Shown one piece after another: positions 37,562-48,599 of a DNA stretch of 64,000 nucleotides. Both the position numbers and the translations under genes were made by a program. This DNA comes from Oscheius onirici (lineage: Eukaryota; Nematoda; Chromadorea; Rhabditida; Rhabditidae), in NCBI GenBank assembly GCA_932521025.1, contig OW051469.1, positions 2,368,398-2,432,397 on the forward strand, read 5' to 3'. The notes under the pieces are model-generated. The model was not told the DNA's origin. It did no database searches and saw nothing but the letters and a program-made list of their open reading frames with translations. Position 1 is the stretch's first letter, and the number at the start of each line of letters is the position of its first letter.

Positions 37562-40359
37562 TCAATGGCGGAGATGACTCTTGTGCTTGACGATGTGACG
37601 GTCAAGGGTGTCCCAGAACTTTGCTAGACGAGCCTTGTCTAAGTGACGTTTAGAACGGGAGATGGGAATGAAGGTGACACTCCATTGAGCGACGTTCTTA
37701 TCGATCTGGTAAAGGTTTTTTTTATTTTTTAAGAAAAAACCTACCTTTAAATCGTCGTAATGCAGATGGAAGGCGGGGATGTGGGCAAAAATCTCGACTG
37801 GATTTCCTTGCCATTTCCAGCCCTTGAACTGCCAGGTGGGACCCTGGAAAATTTGGGATAAGAGCGGGTTACTGTAACTTTAAGGAAAAAAAACTCACCA
37901 TGACAAAGACGGCAACCACTCGATCCCATTCCTCGTCTGTCAGCCGAAGTGGGTTCTCGATGACACGGTACGGAACTGAACTTGACTGTTAGGTCAGACT
38001 ACTGTTACAGTTACTGAACCTTGCAGTAACTATCTTTCCCTCAACACCCACCTGTAACTTCTCCTCTCTTCCGATGAAGCTGACACTCTGTCTCTCTCTT
38101 CATTCCAGCTCCCTTCTTTTCCTCCGGAGTCTTGAAAGTCATGTCCTGGAGGATGTCTCTCACGTTGTACATGTTAATCAGAGTGCCGGCCATTCCGCCC
38201 GGAATGACGATGATCGGTGTCCGGTTGGTACGACGACGCGGAGCCGGAGGCTCCGCGGCCTTGGCTGGATGGGAATGAGGTGGGTGTGAAGAAGTAGGCT
38301 TCGGAGGAGCTGATGTAGGTATTGGAGTCGGCTTGGCCTTGAGATTGTTGATACTCTGACCGACGAAGGAAACTTCTGTGTCGATGTTGAAGTCGGCACC
38401 GGTGTCCTGAAAGAAGAGACTTTGGTTTAGGGACAGGGACAGTCTGATTACCAACCTTGTTGAAGATTTCCTGATCGTAACGAGAATATCCCGGCACAGT
38501 CTTTGCCGCCTTGGTCGGAATCTTCGGCACTGGTGCTGGATCCGGCTTCTCATCTAGAGGTATTCCAGCCTCCTGTTTGGCTAGAGTTTTCAAAATATCG
38601 AGCACGTTAGCAAAGTTCTTGATCATGCTGTCCATGCAGTTGGCTCTAGTCCGCCAGACTCTCTCCTTTTCCAGTCTGACCTCCTTTTCCGGAGCAGCTG
38701 CCGCAACGGCTAGCAGATCGACATTCTCACCAATCTCGGCAATTTTATTCTTCTGGTTCAGGAGCTTCTTCTTACGGAGCAGATTGATCCTGAGGATGAA
38801 AACAATAAAAAACTTATAAGGATGCTCACTTCTCAGCGTCGAGGTTCTCATTGAGGGAGCGGATCTGCTTGGCATCTGATTGGTCGCCACTGTGAAGAAT
38901 CGAGTCCAGACGCTGTCTAAACTTTTCTGATTTAGTCGGTTCAACTATTAGTTTCTAGTAGTTGCTGGACATATTTATTGATCTATCCTTGTACTGTGGA
39001 TAAGCTCTGGTACTGTTCCTGTACTGTCTTTACTTCTAGTCCTGTTTCGGTACTGTCGTCAGTCCCAGTCATTTTACAGTACGGTAATTTCTTCTAGTCC
39101 TGTTCATCTACTGTCTTTACTGTCGTTAGTTCTAGTCCTGTCCCTGTACTGTGGTTCATTCTATTCCTGTCTCTGTGGTGTGGGACAAAGCAGAAATAGT
39201 TTTTTCTAGTGACTAGAACAGTCTTCTGTACTCTTGACTATCACTGCCCCATCACCACTACTTCATGTCAAGAACACTTTCATTCCTGTCCTTGTACTGT
39301 GACTAAACCTACAGTAGCAGAGAAAACTATTCATACTACCCTATTATATCTCTCTGTTTCTGTCTCTACACTACATATCCTGTGAATTCTTGTTTTTTTT
39401 TTTGGATGTTTCTCAAAAGACTCACGATTTCTCTGCCTGCGGTTCAAGTTTCTGCTTCTTCCTCTCCGGTTCGGCAGCCGTCTCATCCCTCAGTCGACTA
39501 GTCGGGATCGGAGCCCTTGGAGGAAAAGACGAGTCGTAGGTTGTCGGTAATTCATTCGTGATCCCCTTTAGATAGTCCAAGATGGCACGTCTGTCACTCC
39601 TAGTAACGACACCGATTCCCTTCAGAGCCGTGTCCTTGACGTAAGTCGTGTGCACGAGATCCTTGTGGTTCCAGAGATAGATGAGACTCTCCAGATTGTA
39701 GTACTCTCCCTGCTTACCGTAGACCTGTGAGTAGGGGTTTTATTTGTAAGGGGAAAAGTGACTTACAGCTAGAGGAGTATCGGCGTTCTTTGGGAAGGCG
39801 TACTCATCGAAAGCGACGAAGGACTCGTTGTTCTGGAACATAAACTGTCTCTTTGTCTCTCTGTTTCTCAGTTTCATTTTTTTCAGTTTCACGTCATTGA
39901 AAGCGCAAACTTGGTGCAACCTATTTTTCCGTAATTTCAGGAATCTTTTTTTTTTGTTCAAAATTTGGAATCTAGTAGAGAAAAATATGAGGAACAATCT
40001 GGTGCATGAAGTAAAAAAATTCACAGAAATGTTGAAGAAAATCTTCGTAACAATTTTGCGCCAGCAAAAGTATTTTTTGCGTTATTTTCTGACATTTTGG
40101 GTTGTTTTCTGACAAAATTTTTCTTGTATCAGATTGTTCCTCATATTTTCTCTGCTAGATTCCAAATTTTGAACAAAAGAAGTTTCCTGAAATTATGAAA
40201 AAATAGGTTGAACTAGCGCCTTGATGACGTTATAGAGAGTTAACTGTAGCGAAAAAAAAATGAATATTTTTATAAAATGAAACTTACGTAGTTGATGTAC
40301 CGCATCTTTCTGCTCCCAACACAGTATTCCCTGAGAAGAGTCAGAATATCGGTTGCCAT
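37562..40359 (-). CDS. cdc-73: CDC73 / parafibromin, Paf1 complex subunit
   Basis: Subunit of the Paf1 complex that travels with RNA polymerase II and supports histone modification and 3'-end processing. Nine exons run from 40359 to 37562 (about 514 residues). N-terminal part: MATDILTLLREYCVGSRKMR, NNESFVAFDEYAFPKNAD, GEYYNLESLIYLWNHKDLVH. Middle: KERVWRTRANCMDSMIKNFA and GYSRYDQEIFN. C-terminal Ras-like domain: RTPIIVIPGGMAGTLINM, ILQDMTFKTPEEKKG, EEWDRVVAVFV, GPTWQFKGW, HLHYDDLK, and the end WDTLDRHIVKHKSHLRH, all close to human parafibromin. One junction is unresolved: exon 3 ends at 39426 in phase 2, while exon 4 (about 38926-38830, coding KFRQRLDSILHSG) needs phase 1. A small extra exon or an unusual splice site is likely in the 500-nt gap. 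Confidence 0.9.
39889..40228. mobile_element. long inverted-repeat element in CDC73 intron 1
   Basis: Two arms of about 110 nt pair: ACGTCATTGAAAGCGC, CAACCTATTTTT, TTCAAAATTTGGAATCTAG and AATATGAGGAACAATCTG on the left recur in reverse complement on the right with small changes. The loop of roughly 120 nt holds no open frame of note. No clear target duplication was found. Confidence 0.7.
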
Positions 40360-40729
40360 TTTTACCTGCAATTCTATAATTTTTTAAAAACAGGAAAGAA
40401 AGAAAACACTCGATGAAAAATGGTGAAAAAGATTTCATAGTGGAGTAAGATTATTTTACGTACGAAACGACAAACTACGATCGTCGATTGGCCGATTTGG
40501 GTAAACTAAAAAGAAAATGTAGAAAAACGCCATAAACGGGATGAAATAACAGAAAAGCAGGAAGGCGAAAATCAATTTCAAAAGATGGCAGTGTCGTAGA
40601 AAAGCGACGTTTTGGTGAAAATATTAGTCGTGGCGGCGTGGCGTTTGAATGAAAATGGATAATTTTGAAGGGCACATTCGATCGCTCTATTTCATTGTCT
40701 CCACGGTCATCCAAAAAAATCATGAATCT

Positions 40730-43225
40730 TTATATAACGTATCGAATATCCTTGTTGATATGAGGTCGAGCCTTGGCCAGCAGATTGTCCCTCGACAGAT
40801 AGCAGCCGGACATTTCTCGGAAGCCCTAAAATTTTTATATTAGACCTTTTTGGTGGAAAAAGTGCCTTGAAAGCGGTCCGCGAATGAAGAACCCTAAAAT
40901 TGTCGATAAAAATAACGGATCCGGGTCGGAGAGAGGTCCGAATACTGTTCGAAGGATCATGGCAGATCTGAGAGAGACGACTGTAGGCCTTATAGAACTG
41001 GAGAGTTTCCTTGGCTGAAGCTGGATCGTCGTAGCGGAGACTCTTCAGGGGAGCACGGTCATAAGGATTGAATCTGAAGGGAATTTTGAAGAAAGATTGA
41101 GCGACAGAACTTTTCTCACCTCAACTGGACCAGATTGCCCTGACCATCCACCTCTATCACTGGACGATGTCGACCGACACAGTTCAGTACATTGCCCTCG
41201 TCTCCTCCTTCCAAATAGTGGTGGTCGACCTGGAAAAGGGTACTGTAACTGGACCGAACAGTGTATTAGTCAGGGTTGCCTTCTTTTTTTTGGGAATTTC
41301 GGGCGAACACGAACACGAACCGAACAGCCATTTACATTTTGGAGACGACGGACCGAACATTGCACTTTTTGTCAAGGAAAAGAAACGAAAACAAGATTTC
41401 AAAAATCTTAAAAATATGAAAGCGGGTAATCGTTGCGGGATCAAATGTTCGAGTTAATCGGATTTTTATTTTTTTAACCATATTCGAGCATCGAACACGA
41501 ACATTTTCTTTTTTTTGTTCGTCAAGCAAACACGAGCTGTTTATGTTCGCTCAAAAAGAGCAACGAACACAAACCATACCAAAAGTCCAGTCAACTGACT
41601 GATGACAATCAAAGCAAAAGATCACGGTCAGTTTCGGAGATACTTCGTCAAGATTTGGTCAAAGTATCGCCCGAAAAGAGATACTCTCGAAAAGGACATG
41701 TAATCTAACGAAAGGCATGACAGACCGTAGTTTTCAGAACTTTACATAGTCTGGATAGACTGTAGAACTCTAGAATCCGGTATTATAAAGTCTCTACTGG
41801 TAGAAGTTCTCTCTGACCACTCCTAAACTCACCAGTTTCGTTGTGAGCAGCTGGTAGGCAGCTGGATTCTCCTCTCTCAAAATATCCACACATCTTTTTC
41901 CATCCACAAGGACAGTATCTCCTCCTTCCTGAGCTGGTGTCAGACAGTGAAAGACTTGAATTCCGGGAGTCTGTTCAAAATAAGTTCCATCCGTGTGGGG
42001 ACCTATGGCTTGCTCTCCGTAGGCAGTGTCCTCGTGGTAGTCTTCCTGAATTGAAGAAAAATTTGCGGGGAACCCGTACGCAAAAGTGCGTAAGTATTAC
42101 GTATTGTCGTTTTTCGCGTGGTTTTCTTCAAGTTTTCTTCTTGTCATATTTTTCATCGATGAACGCGTCCCATATACAATTGCAAAAAATATATACAGGT
42201 TAAAAATTTATAAAAAATGTATTCCCGCGACCAGATTCCAGTACGCAATTCCCGCGGGAATGGGATCACGGGAATGCAGTTGTTGCAAATGTTTTAGAAT
42301 CTTTCTCATTTTTAAATTTTTTGCACTTGTTCATCGAAGAAAAATATAAGAAAGGGAGAAATTTGGAGAAAGCCACACAAAAAACGACAAGACGTGCGCT
42401 TTACGCACTTTTGCGTACGGGGTCCCTGATAGAGAGACAGAGACTGATATTTTTCGAGATAGAAAAACAAAAAAAACCCACATTCTTGGTCTCATTGCTA
42501 AAGATCCAAAATGAGCCATAGTAAGTGTCATGGATTGGAGCAATCTCCCTGCAAAGTTTTTCCGTCCCCTCGGCATTCGCGTCAACGCCGTCAATGATGA
42601 CAACTCCGTAACGGACGAAAAGCTGACAGAACTCGGCGAACGAATAGTTCGATCTGTAGTTTTTCTCATAAAATAGTTAAACAAAAACTTACACATTCAA
42701 TCTGGGAATTCCCGCGTCCCAAGAGGCATCCCAGGCTGTGATGTCTTCTGAAGTGGACGGAAGATTTCGATTGATGCAGGATTTTAGGAGATCATCGATT
42801 TCGTACTTGGACTTTAGACCATTGATCCAGTTGATGTGGATGGTTCTTCTGGAAAAGGGATCATGTAACTGACACTCTGACTCTCAGTCTCTCTCCAACT
42901 CACTGTTCCTGTATCTCCACATCTTCCTTCCTCTGAACCACTGCCTCCTCGAAAAGATTGACCATATTTGAGGTTCTTTGGTTCGTCGAGTGATTATAGG
43001 AAGATGGTGCCCGACAGTGATCTCGTAGCCAAACTAAGGGAACTAGAAGACTCGTCTGCTCTCCGGACTCTGAAATCCCAAAAATGTAGTTTTGGGATGT
43101 TTTCTACCTTGAACAAGCTGCAAGCTGAGGGCATCATTGACAGCTTCCAGGCTCTCAAGACTTGCTGACTGGACAAGAACTGATGATAACCTCGTCGGGA
43201 GTAACTTGGATGCCGATCGCAACAT
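40730..43225 (-). CDS. trimethyllysine dioxygenase-like (TMLHE / gamma-butyrobetaine hydroxylase family)
   Basis: Fe(II)/2-oxoglutarate dioxygenase of carnitine synthesis. Eight exons (43225-43108, 43069-42904, 42848-42693, 42653-42482, 42045-41833, 41229-41120, 41073-40866, 40825-40730) sum to 1239 nt, giving 412 residues; human TMLHE has 421. The N-terminus MLRSASKLLPTRLSSVLVQ looks mitochondrial. VWLRDHCRAPSSYNHSTNQR is very close to TMLHE and unlike BBOX1, which has cysteines here. Iron ligands: HTD in IGPHTDGTYF and the distal His in FRVLHSR; also GIQVFHCL, GGDTVLVDG, GCYLSRDNLL. A TTCAG acceptor touches the ATG. The last intron (40826-40865) has a GC donor. CDC73 follows 370 bp downstream on the same strand, so a shared transcript is possible but not shown. 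Confidence 0.9.
40826..40865 (-). other. GC-AG intron in the TMLHE-like gene
   Basis: The junction RTAFK|GFREMSGCYLS requires the 40-nt intron AAG|GCACTT ... ATTTTAG|GGC. No GT donor nearby keeps the frame. This donor is a weaker match to the usual AG|GCAAGT consensus than the one in the ATPase gene. Confidence 0.7.
42066..42425. mobile_element. inverted-repeat MITE, CCCGTACGCAAAAGTGCG termini
   Basis: A 360-bp element in intron 4 of the TMLHE-like gene. Left end CCCGTACGCAAAAGTGCGTAA, right end its reverse complement; arms continue with partial pairing (ACGTATTGTCGTTTTTCGCG against CGACAAGACG). Inner part has a second hairpin, TTCCCGCGGGAA. Exact target duplication not identified. Confidence 0.75.
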
Positions 43226-45030
43226 CTGAAGAATGATTTGAAAAGGTCACGGTTCAGAGGGACTAAGGAGACAGTGTGTAATACAGGTGTGTGACATGTG
43301 AGACAGATCAGACGGGCTTCTTATATAGGGGCGAGAGCTAAAGGTCACGTTCTTCTCGGGGAAAGGCGGGTGTCAGAAAGTAAAGTACAGGTTGGGGGAG
43401 AGTCGGAAAGTCTAGTGACTAGTTCGGACAGGGACAGGGACAGCTTAAAAAATCGAAAGAAAACAGCACGTGGCTAAACAACAATAACGCTGCTGGCTAG
43501 GCTGTTCTCTGCTAGAAAGATATGGGTAGTAGATAGCACAAGACTGAAATGCAAAGGTACTTTGCACTTCGGGACCTCCGTTTGGAGATAAGAAACAAGC
43601 GGCAGAAGAAGTTGTGTCGCGCTGTGTGTCCGCCCCGTTCCGTCTGTGAACAAACACTGGTATTTTGGCACGGGCATCTTGTATCTCTGTACTGTCTCTC
43701 TCTACTATTGTGACTGGACAGTCTCTCTCCATACTGAAAGACTAAGAGACAGAGAGATATTTCCCTGGGAATGTGTAGACTCTGTGAGATAGTCGCGTCT
43801 CTCTGACGTCATCTCAATGGACAGGCCGGTTGTTCTGTGATGCCCAATGTTGTTTCTTTCTGTCATAAGTCTCTGATCTTATGGGGTTTGTCAGCAAAAG
43901 TTGGGAAATCAGCTGGCTAATTTTGTTTTCCATTTTGACATTGCTAACTCCAGAACCCTCTACTCTTCGGATGTGATCTCGGTCAGGTGAACCACCTTGA
44001 ATACCGAATAAACAGTTTTTTTTTAAATGTGTTTGGGATTAGGAAAACGGTTCAAATTGTAAGGTTAATGAAATTTAAATTTGCCGCTGAAAGCTTGATA
44101 ATTGAAATTCAGGGAAATCGTGACGGGAACCTCAAGACTCGTGCGGGGATTGTTGAAAATTAAAATCTTTTGGCTTCTATGGATTTCTCGTTCGTTTTTT
44201 CCCTTTTTCCCTTCATCTTTCATTTTTTTATATTTTTCCTTTCTTTATCAATTAGTAAGCAGCCAGCTTAAGTCTTGATAGCATAAATACTGCAAACTAG
44301 AGGGAGAATGTCTCTTTTCGATCAGTGTAACATAGACAGCTCTTTCCAGCTTTTTTCCCGTACATTTCACAACTTTTCAACGCAAAGATCTTATTTGCCT
44401 ACGTGACTTTTCTCACTTTGTCGGCAGTCTAAAATGTTCCCCTACGTGACATTTGTGAAAGTCTAGCTTTCCCGCTCCCGCCCTCTTACGTGAGCCTTGT
44501 CTATTTAACCCAGGCTGATTTTTGCGTAATCCAAGGGTCTTTCCCAGTCTCTGATATGCTTCCACTTCTCATTTTCTCCAAGACAAACATCCTAGAATTG
44601 CCTGGGGGCTCGTAAGGTGGGTTCTTTGAACGCTTTCTCTTGTTTTCTTCTTTCTTCTTGCCATTTTCTTCAGATTTCAGTAAAATTCGACCAAAAACAA
44701 TAGAAAAAGCAGACATTTCCTGTCCTTATTGATTCCATCAGGCAGAATCTTGTTGTCGGCATTTTTCGGCCGTTCGCGCCGCCCGTAAAACACGATCTTT
44801 TGGACTCTTCTTTATTTTCTGTTTATGTACAGGTTTCCAGCCATTTTCAAGGCTAAAAACACAGAAAAACTGGTACTTTTTCGAGCTTTCAATAAGCCAA
44901 AATTTCCCTAGACGTTCCATCTGAAATATCGTTGTTTTCCACGGCTTGTTTACGCGACATGTCATGGGCTTTCTCCCAGATTTCCTTCTCATTTTCGAAT
45001 TCCACCCTTTTCTATTGAAATTTTCTAGAA
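43226..45030. other. 1.8-kb spacer between divergent TMLHE-like and FAM162-like genes
   Basis: Divergent promoter region. Simple runs of GGGACA (43425-43442) and AT-rich sequence; no gene supported on either strand. Confidence 0.5.
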
Positions 45031-45914
45031 ATGCTATCATCCCGTCTCGTTACTGGAGCCCGCTTCGGCTGTCGACTTCCTCTACGTGCATTTGCCTCAG
45101 AACCGCCAACCAGGAAACAGACTGAAGTCGGAGGTGGTCTCAAGGTACTTTTTTCTATTTGTAGTAAGAAAACACAATATTCTGGCTTTTTTAACCAAAA
45201 ATTTCCAGGAAGAAGGCTATTCGACGGAGGTAGAAGGCTTCAAGCCGCTCTACGCCACCAAGGCTATTCATCAACGCAAAGTCGTCGAGCAGCGGCAGCA
45301 AAGTGTTGATCCGGGTTGGTTTTTCGTGCTACTGAAAAAATGCTCAGCTTATTTTGATGTGATATCCGCTAGCAACGAGCCATTTTCTTGTTATGTGCCG
45401 GCAAACGGCCAGTTTGTCTCAATTTCTTCTCGCAACGACTTTATTTTAAAGAACTGCTGCTGAACAGACTATAAAAAAGCTAGAAAAGCACGTAATTTGA
45501 AACAAAATTGAAAAAAATCTGGTCTGGGAAGGGAAGGGATTTTCGTCGGGCACCGATCATGGCTGCTTTATATCATTAGCTGCTTTGCGAGCCCAAAGAT
45601 TCAAAAACTTTTAATTTTTCAGAAGACGGCTACCACCCGACGAAATGGCAACGTCGCTTCCTCGTCTGGACGAAACTCTACCCGAGTCAGAAGGAAATTC
45701 CCGAAATTGTCGCGTAAGTTCCCCTTCCGCTCTTTTTTTTACCACATTTTCTTCCAGAAACGGCACAATGAATCGAATGCACGATCGCATGCGTGTCCTC
45801 TTCATAGTCACGGCCGTGACCGGCTTTTTCACGCTCTTCTTTGCCAGCGAAATGTGGAATCATCAAAGAATTAAACGCGATCGAGCTGCTGGCGTCGTCG
45901 TGACCAAGATGTAG
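45031..45914 (+). CDS. FAM162-like mitochondrial membrane protein
   Basis: Four exons (45031-45144, 45209-45314, 45623-45713, 45758-45914) sum to 468 nt, giving 155 residues. The N-terminus MLSSRLVTGARFGCRLPLRA is a clear mitochondrial presequence type. The conserved FAM162 core follows: YHPTKWQRRFLVWTKLYPSQ, KEIPEIV, NRMHDRMRVLF, then the single helix FIVTAVTGFFTLFFASEM and a basic tail. In mammals FAM162A (HGTD-P) is a hypoxia-induced mitochondrial protein; here only the family match is claimed. A TTTTCTAG acceptor lies 2 nt before the ATG, suggesting trans-splicing. The HIG1-domain gene starts 183 bp downstream on the same strand. Confidence 0.85.
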
Positions 45915-46097
45915 ACCTCTTTTTTGTATATTTGCTAGATTTCTCGTCTTACCGGTACATTTTCGAGTTTTCTCATGTAAAAACCACTAATTTTCATATT
46001 TATTGTGTTCTTTTTACGAGAAGAGGCTCACTCCGATCGCTCCTTTTGAAATTTACATGTATTTTTCCTTAATTTCTAATTTTAGACAAAAAACAGA

Positions 46098-47530
46098 ATG
46101 GGACTCTTCCGTAAAGTCTTTATGGCCACCGCCGGCGTCCGCGACCCGCCAGAGGAGGTAAATTTGAATTTTTAGCCAAAAATTTGCATATTTTAGGACG
46201 TAGCAAAACGGGGAACGTATCAGTGGAAGAAGGAACATCTAACGCCGGATCAGATGAGTCGGACCAAGGACAACGACGGCAAGTACAGTGGAGTGAGTTT
46301 TATCATTGATATCTTTTCAATTTGGAAGGAAGAATAAAGTGAAAGACTATTCACAAAGCCGGAGCTTGGAAAGACTTCTTCCTTAAAGCGAGCCTCCCCC
46401 ACTACATCTTTTGAATTTGCGCGCGCAAATTCTTCGACTCTTGATTCAATGGTGTAGTGGTACTCTGCGTGATTTACTATTTTTGAAGTACTGGGTTCAG
46501 CACATTGGCACGGTAATTGTCTTTTGCTTATTCGTTTACACGTCTTATAAAACATTATAACGAAGTAGCGAGTTAGACAGTAAAAGTCTGTGCATTCGAT
46601 AATGATGCTGATGCCAATTTATGTACTCAATCCCCGTTTCATATAAGGATGTCGAAAGATAAACATCCCCGAGTATCAAAGAGAAATTCAAAAAACATTA
46701 TACGCATGTGGGAATCGAACCCCTGCTCATTTGTTTTACAGTCAATAATGTTATCCACTAGGCCAGTCAGCGGAGGCTACGCCGATCCTCGGCGACGCAC
46801 ATGAGTTTCGCTAATCAGCTAATACACGATGCTAATCAGCAAGCGGGGGAGGCTCGCTATAAAGCATTGTCCGTATTCATCATATTTTGTCATTCCACCG
46901 CTCGTTTGACGAATTCTGCATGAAAAACAACCTCTGGGACGTACAAACTTGAGTAAAACCCCCTGAAATCTTGGATATGGGCTCGTGTGAAGTCGAAAAA
47001 CCAAGGTTACCCAATACTGCCAGATTTTCAGCTCCCTAAGATTCTTTCTCGCAGAAAGGACGAAAATACAAGTAACATTTGAGCTCAAAACCCCTAAAAT
47101 TGGATCGAGATCAGCCACATTTACTCTTAAAATATTCCATTTTCAGATCCCCGCCATCCCCTCGGACATTGGCTTCCAGAGCGGCAAAGAAATCAGCGGA
47201 GCCAAAAATACCGGCGTCATGAGCAATGCAGCCTCCAATCCCGGCGTCATCCTCGGAATGGGTCTCACCACAGCTGCCCTACTTGGAATGTTCAAGTATT
47301 TTCCATTTATAGCAATTTTTTAGCTCAAAAAATTCAGATCCTCCTTCGTCGGTGACAAGCTCGGCGCCCAAAAGTACATGCAATACCGCATAATGGCCCA
47401 ATTTTTCACGGTGACGATGCTCGTGGCCGGCGTGACAATTTTCGGAGCGACGTATGAGGATAAAGACGTCCTAGAAGCTCAGGCCAAGGCCAAACTCTCC
47501 ACGCCAGCTGCTCCCTATTCCAGTAACTAG
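46098..47530 (+). CDS. HIG1-domain mitochondrial protein (HIGD/Rcf1 type)
   Basis: Four exons (46098-46157, 46197-46292, 47147-47295, 47338-47530) sum to 498 nt, giving 165 residues. The HIG1 domain is at the C-terminal half: NPGVILGMGLTTAALLGMFK (helix 1), then the QKYMQYRIMAQFFTV signature, close to the Q-x5-R-x2-AQ pattern of HIGD/Rcf1, and LVAGVTIFGATYEDKD (helix 2). Such proteins sit in the mitochondrial inner membrane with complexes III/IV. The N-terminal half (MGLFRKVFMATAGVRD, KKEHLTPDQMSRTKDN) is longer than in vertebrate HIGD1. TAATTTTAG lies 12 nt before the ATG, a trans-splice-type acceptor, so the gene may be the second one of an operon with the FAM162-like gene. Intron 2 (854 nt) contains a tRNA-like remnant on the opposite strand. 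Confidence 0.9.
46705..46776 (-). pseudogene. tRNA-like remnant (Tyr-type GTA anticodon) inside HIG1 gene intron
   Basis: On the minus strand: TGGCCTAGTGGATAACA (A box), a loop CTGTAAA that would place GTA at the anticodon, and GGGGTTCGATTCCC (B box with a well-paired T arm). Two of five anticodon-stem pairs are mismatched and the acceptor stem does not close. Probably a tRNA pseudogene or tRNA-derived repeat. Confidence 0.5.
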
Positions 47531-48599
47531 TTTTATGTTAGTTTTATTATGTTTTACGACCTACTAGTCTCCCTTCAACTCCAGCCTGAGAGATCCTCAT
47601 CCCCGGTACATGTCCTTGTGATTTTTTACCAGAAAAATGAAAATATGTGCCTCAAAAATGTAAAAGCTGTATGATACGCAATCACGTACTATTTTCATGT
47701 TGACGCGCAAATTAATTCCCTTCTTTCTTTTTTTTTCATTTTCACGACGAGAAAATACTGTTTTAGTATGCAGGCATTCGAGAAAAGGATCTCCTTTTCG
47801 AACAGACTATAGCCTCTACAGATCAGTGAACTTTGCGCGCCGCACTCGCTACCACGTGTTTGTCGAGTGGAACGATTTCTTATCTGGTAGGAGGACAGTC
47901 GGCATCGGTCCGAGACTTTCTTTATTAGATCTGCACAAAAAAGCTAGATGTTAACACTCAATTTCACGTCACCAGCTCGTTTTTTGCTCATTTTCGTCTT
48001 CTTTTTTTCTTCAGCACATGGAAATCCCAAAAAAGTACATTCATCCTCAATTTTTGGCCAGTTTTCCTACAAATTGCCGATATTAATTTTTGAAGGCTTT
48101 TTGATTTTTTTTTATTGAACTTTGAATTGAAGAGAGATTTTGATTGAATTTTTGAATTTTGACCCCGTCCTATTCGTTGTTTCTATCGCTAGGTCATTAG
48201 AGCCTAACCCCGGCTATTTTTGCCCCGCTGACGAATCAACTTCTCTCGTTTCCACGGCAACAGCTTCCTATCCTTACTCCTAAACTCGTAAGATGTTTCT
48301 AGGGAAACTATCAGTCCAATTCACACCTGTTTTTCTCATTTTTCCGCCTTGCCGACTCGGTTTCTTTCCGATCAAGGCAGATGTTGAAAAAGAAGTTTTT
48401 TTGGCAAAAAAACACGTTCCTTTTCAATCCGTTCCCAAAAACTGAAAATACGCAAAAATGCCTTCTTTCTTTGATTGTTCCGTCAAAAAGAGCCGACTGT
48501 CCTGCAGACGCTTTTTGAGAATATTCAGGCCGCCAAAACTTCGAAAAATAGCTGCAGCCCATGAAGTGGTAAAGTTTTATTCTCTTTTACTCACCCCCA
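47531..48599. other. spacer between convergent genes
   Basis: 3' flanks of the HIG1 gene and the convergent gene at 48600; AT-rich, nothing else recognised. Confidence 0.5.

Noticed and set aside
41264..41580. Repeated CGAACACGAAC words in a TMLHE-like intron as a mobile element
   Set aside because: The words recur, but neither clear terminal inverted repeats nor a target duplication could be found.
44738..45040. Minus-strand frame of 100 residues upstream of the FAM162-like gene
   Set aside because: Lys/Arg-rich translation of an AT-rich, TTTTC-rich stretch, most likely promoter or outron sequence of the opposite gene.
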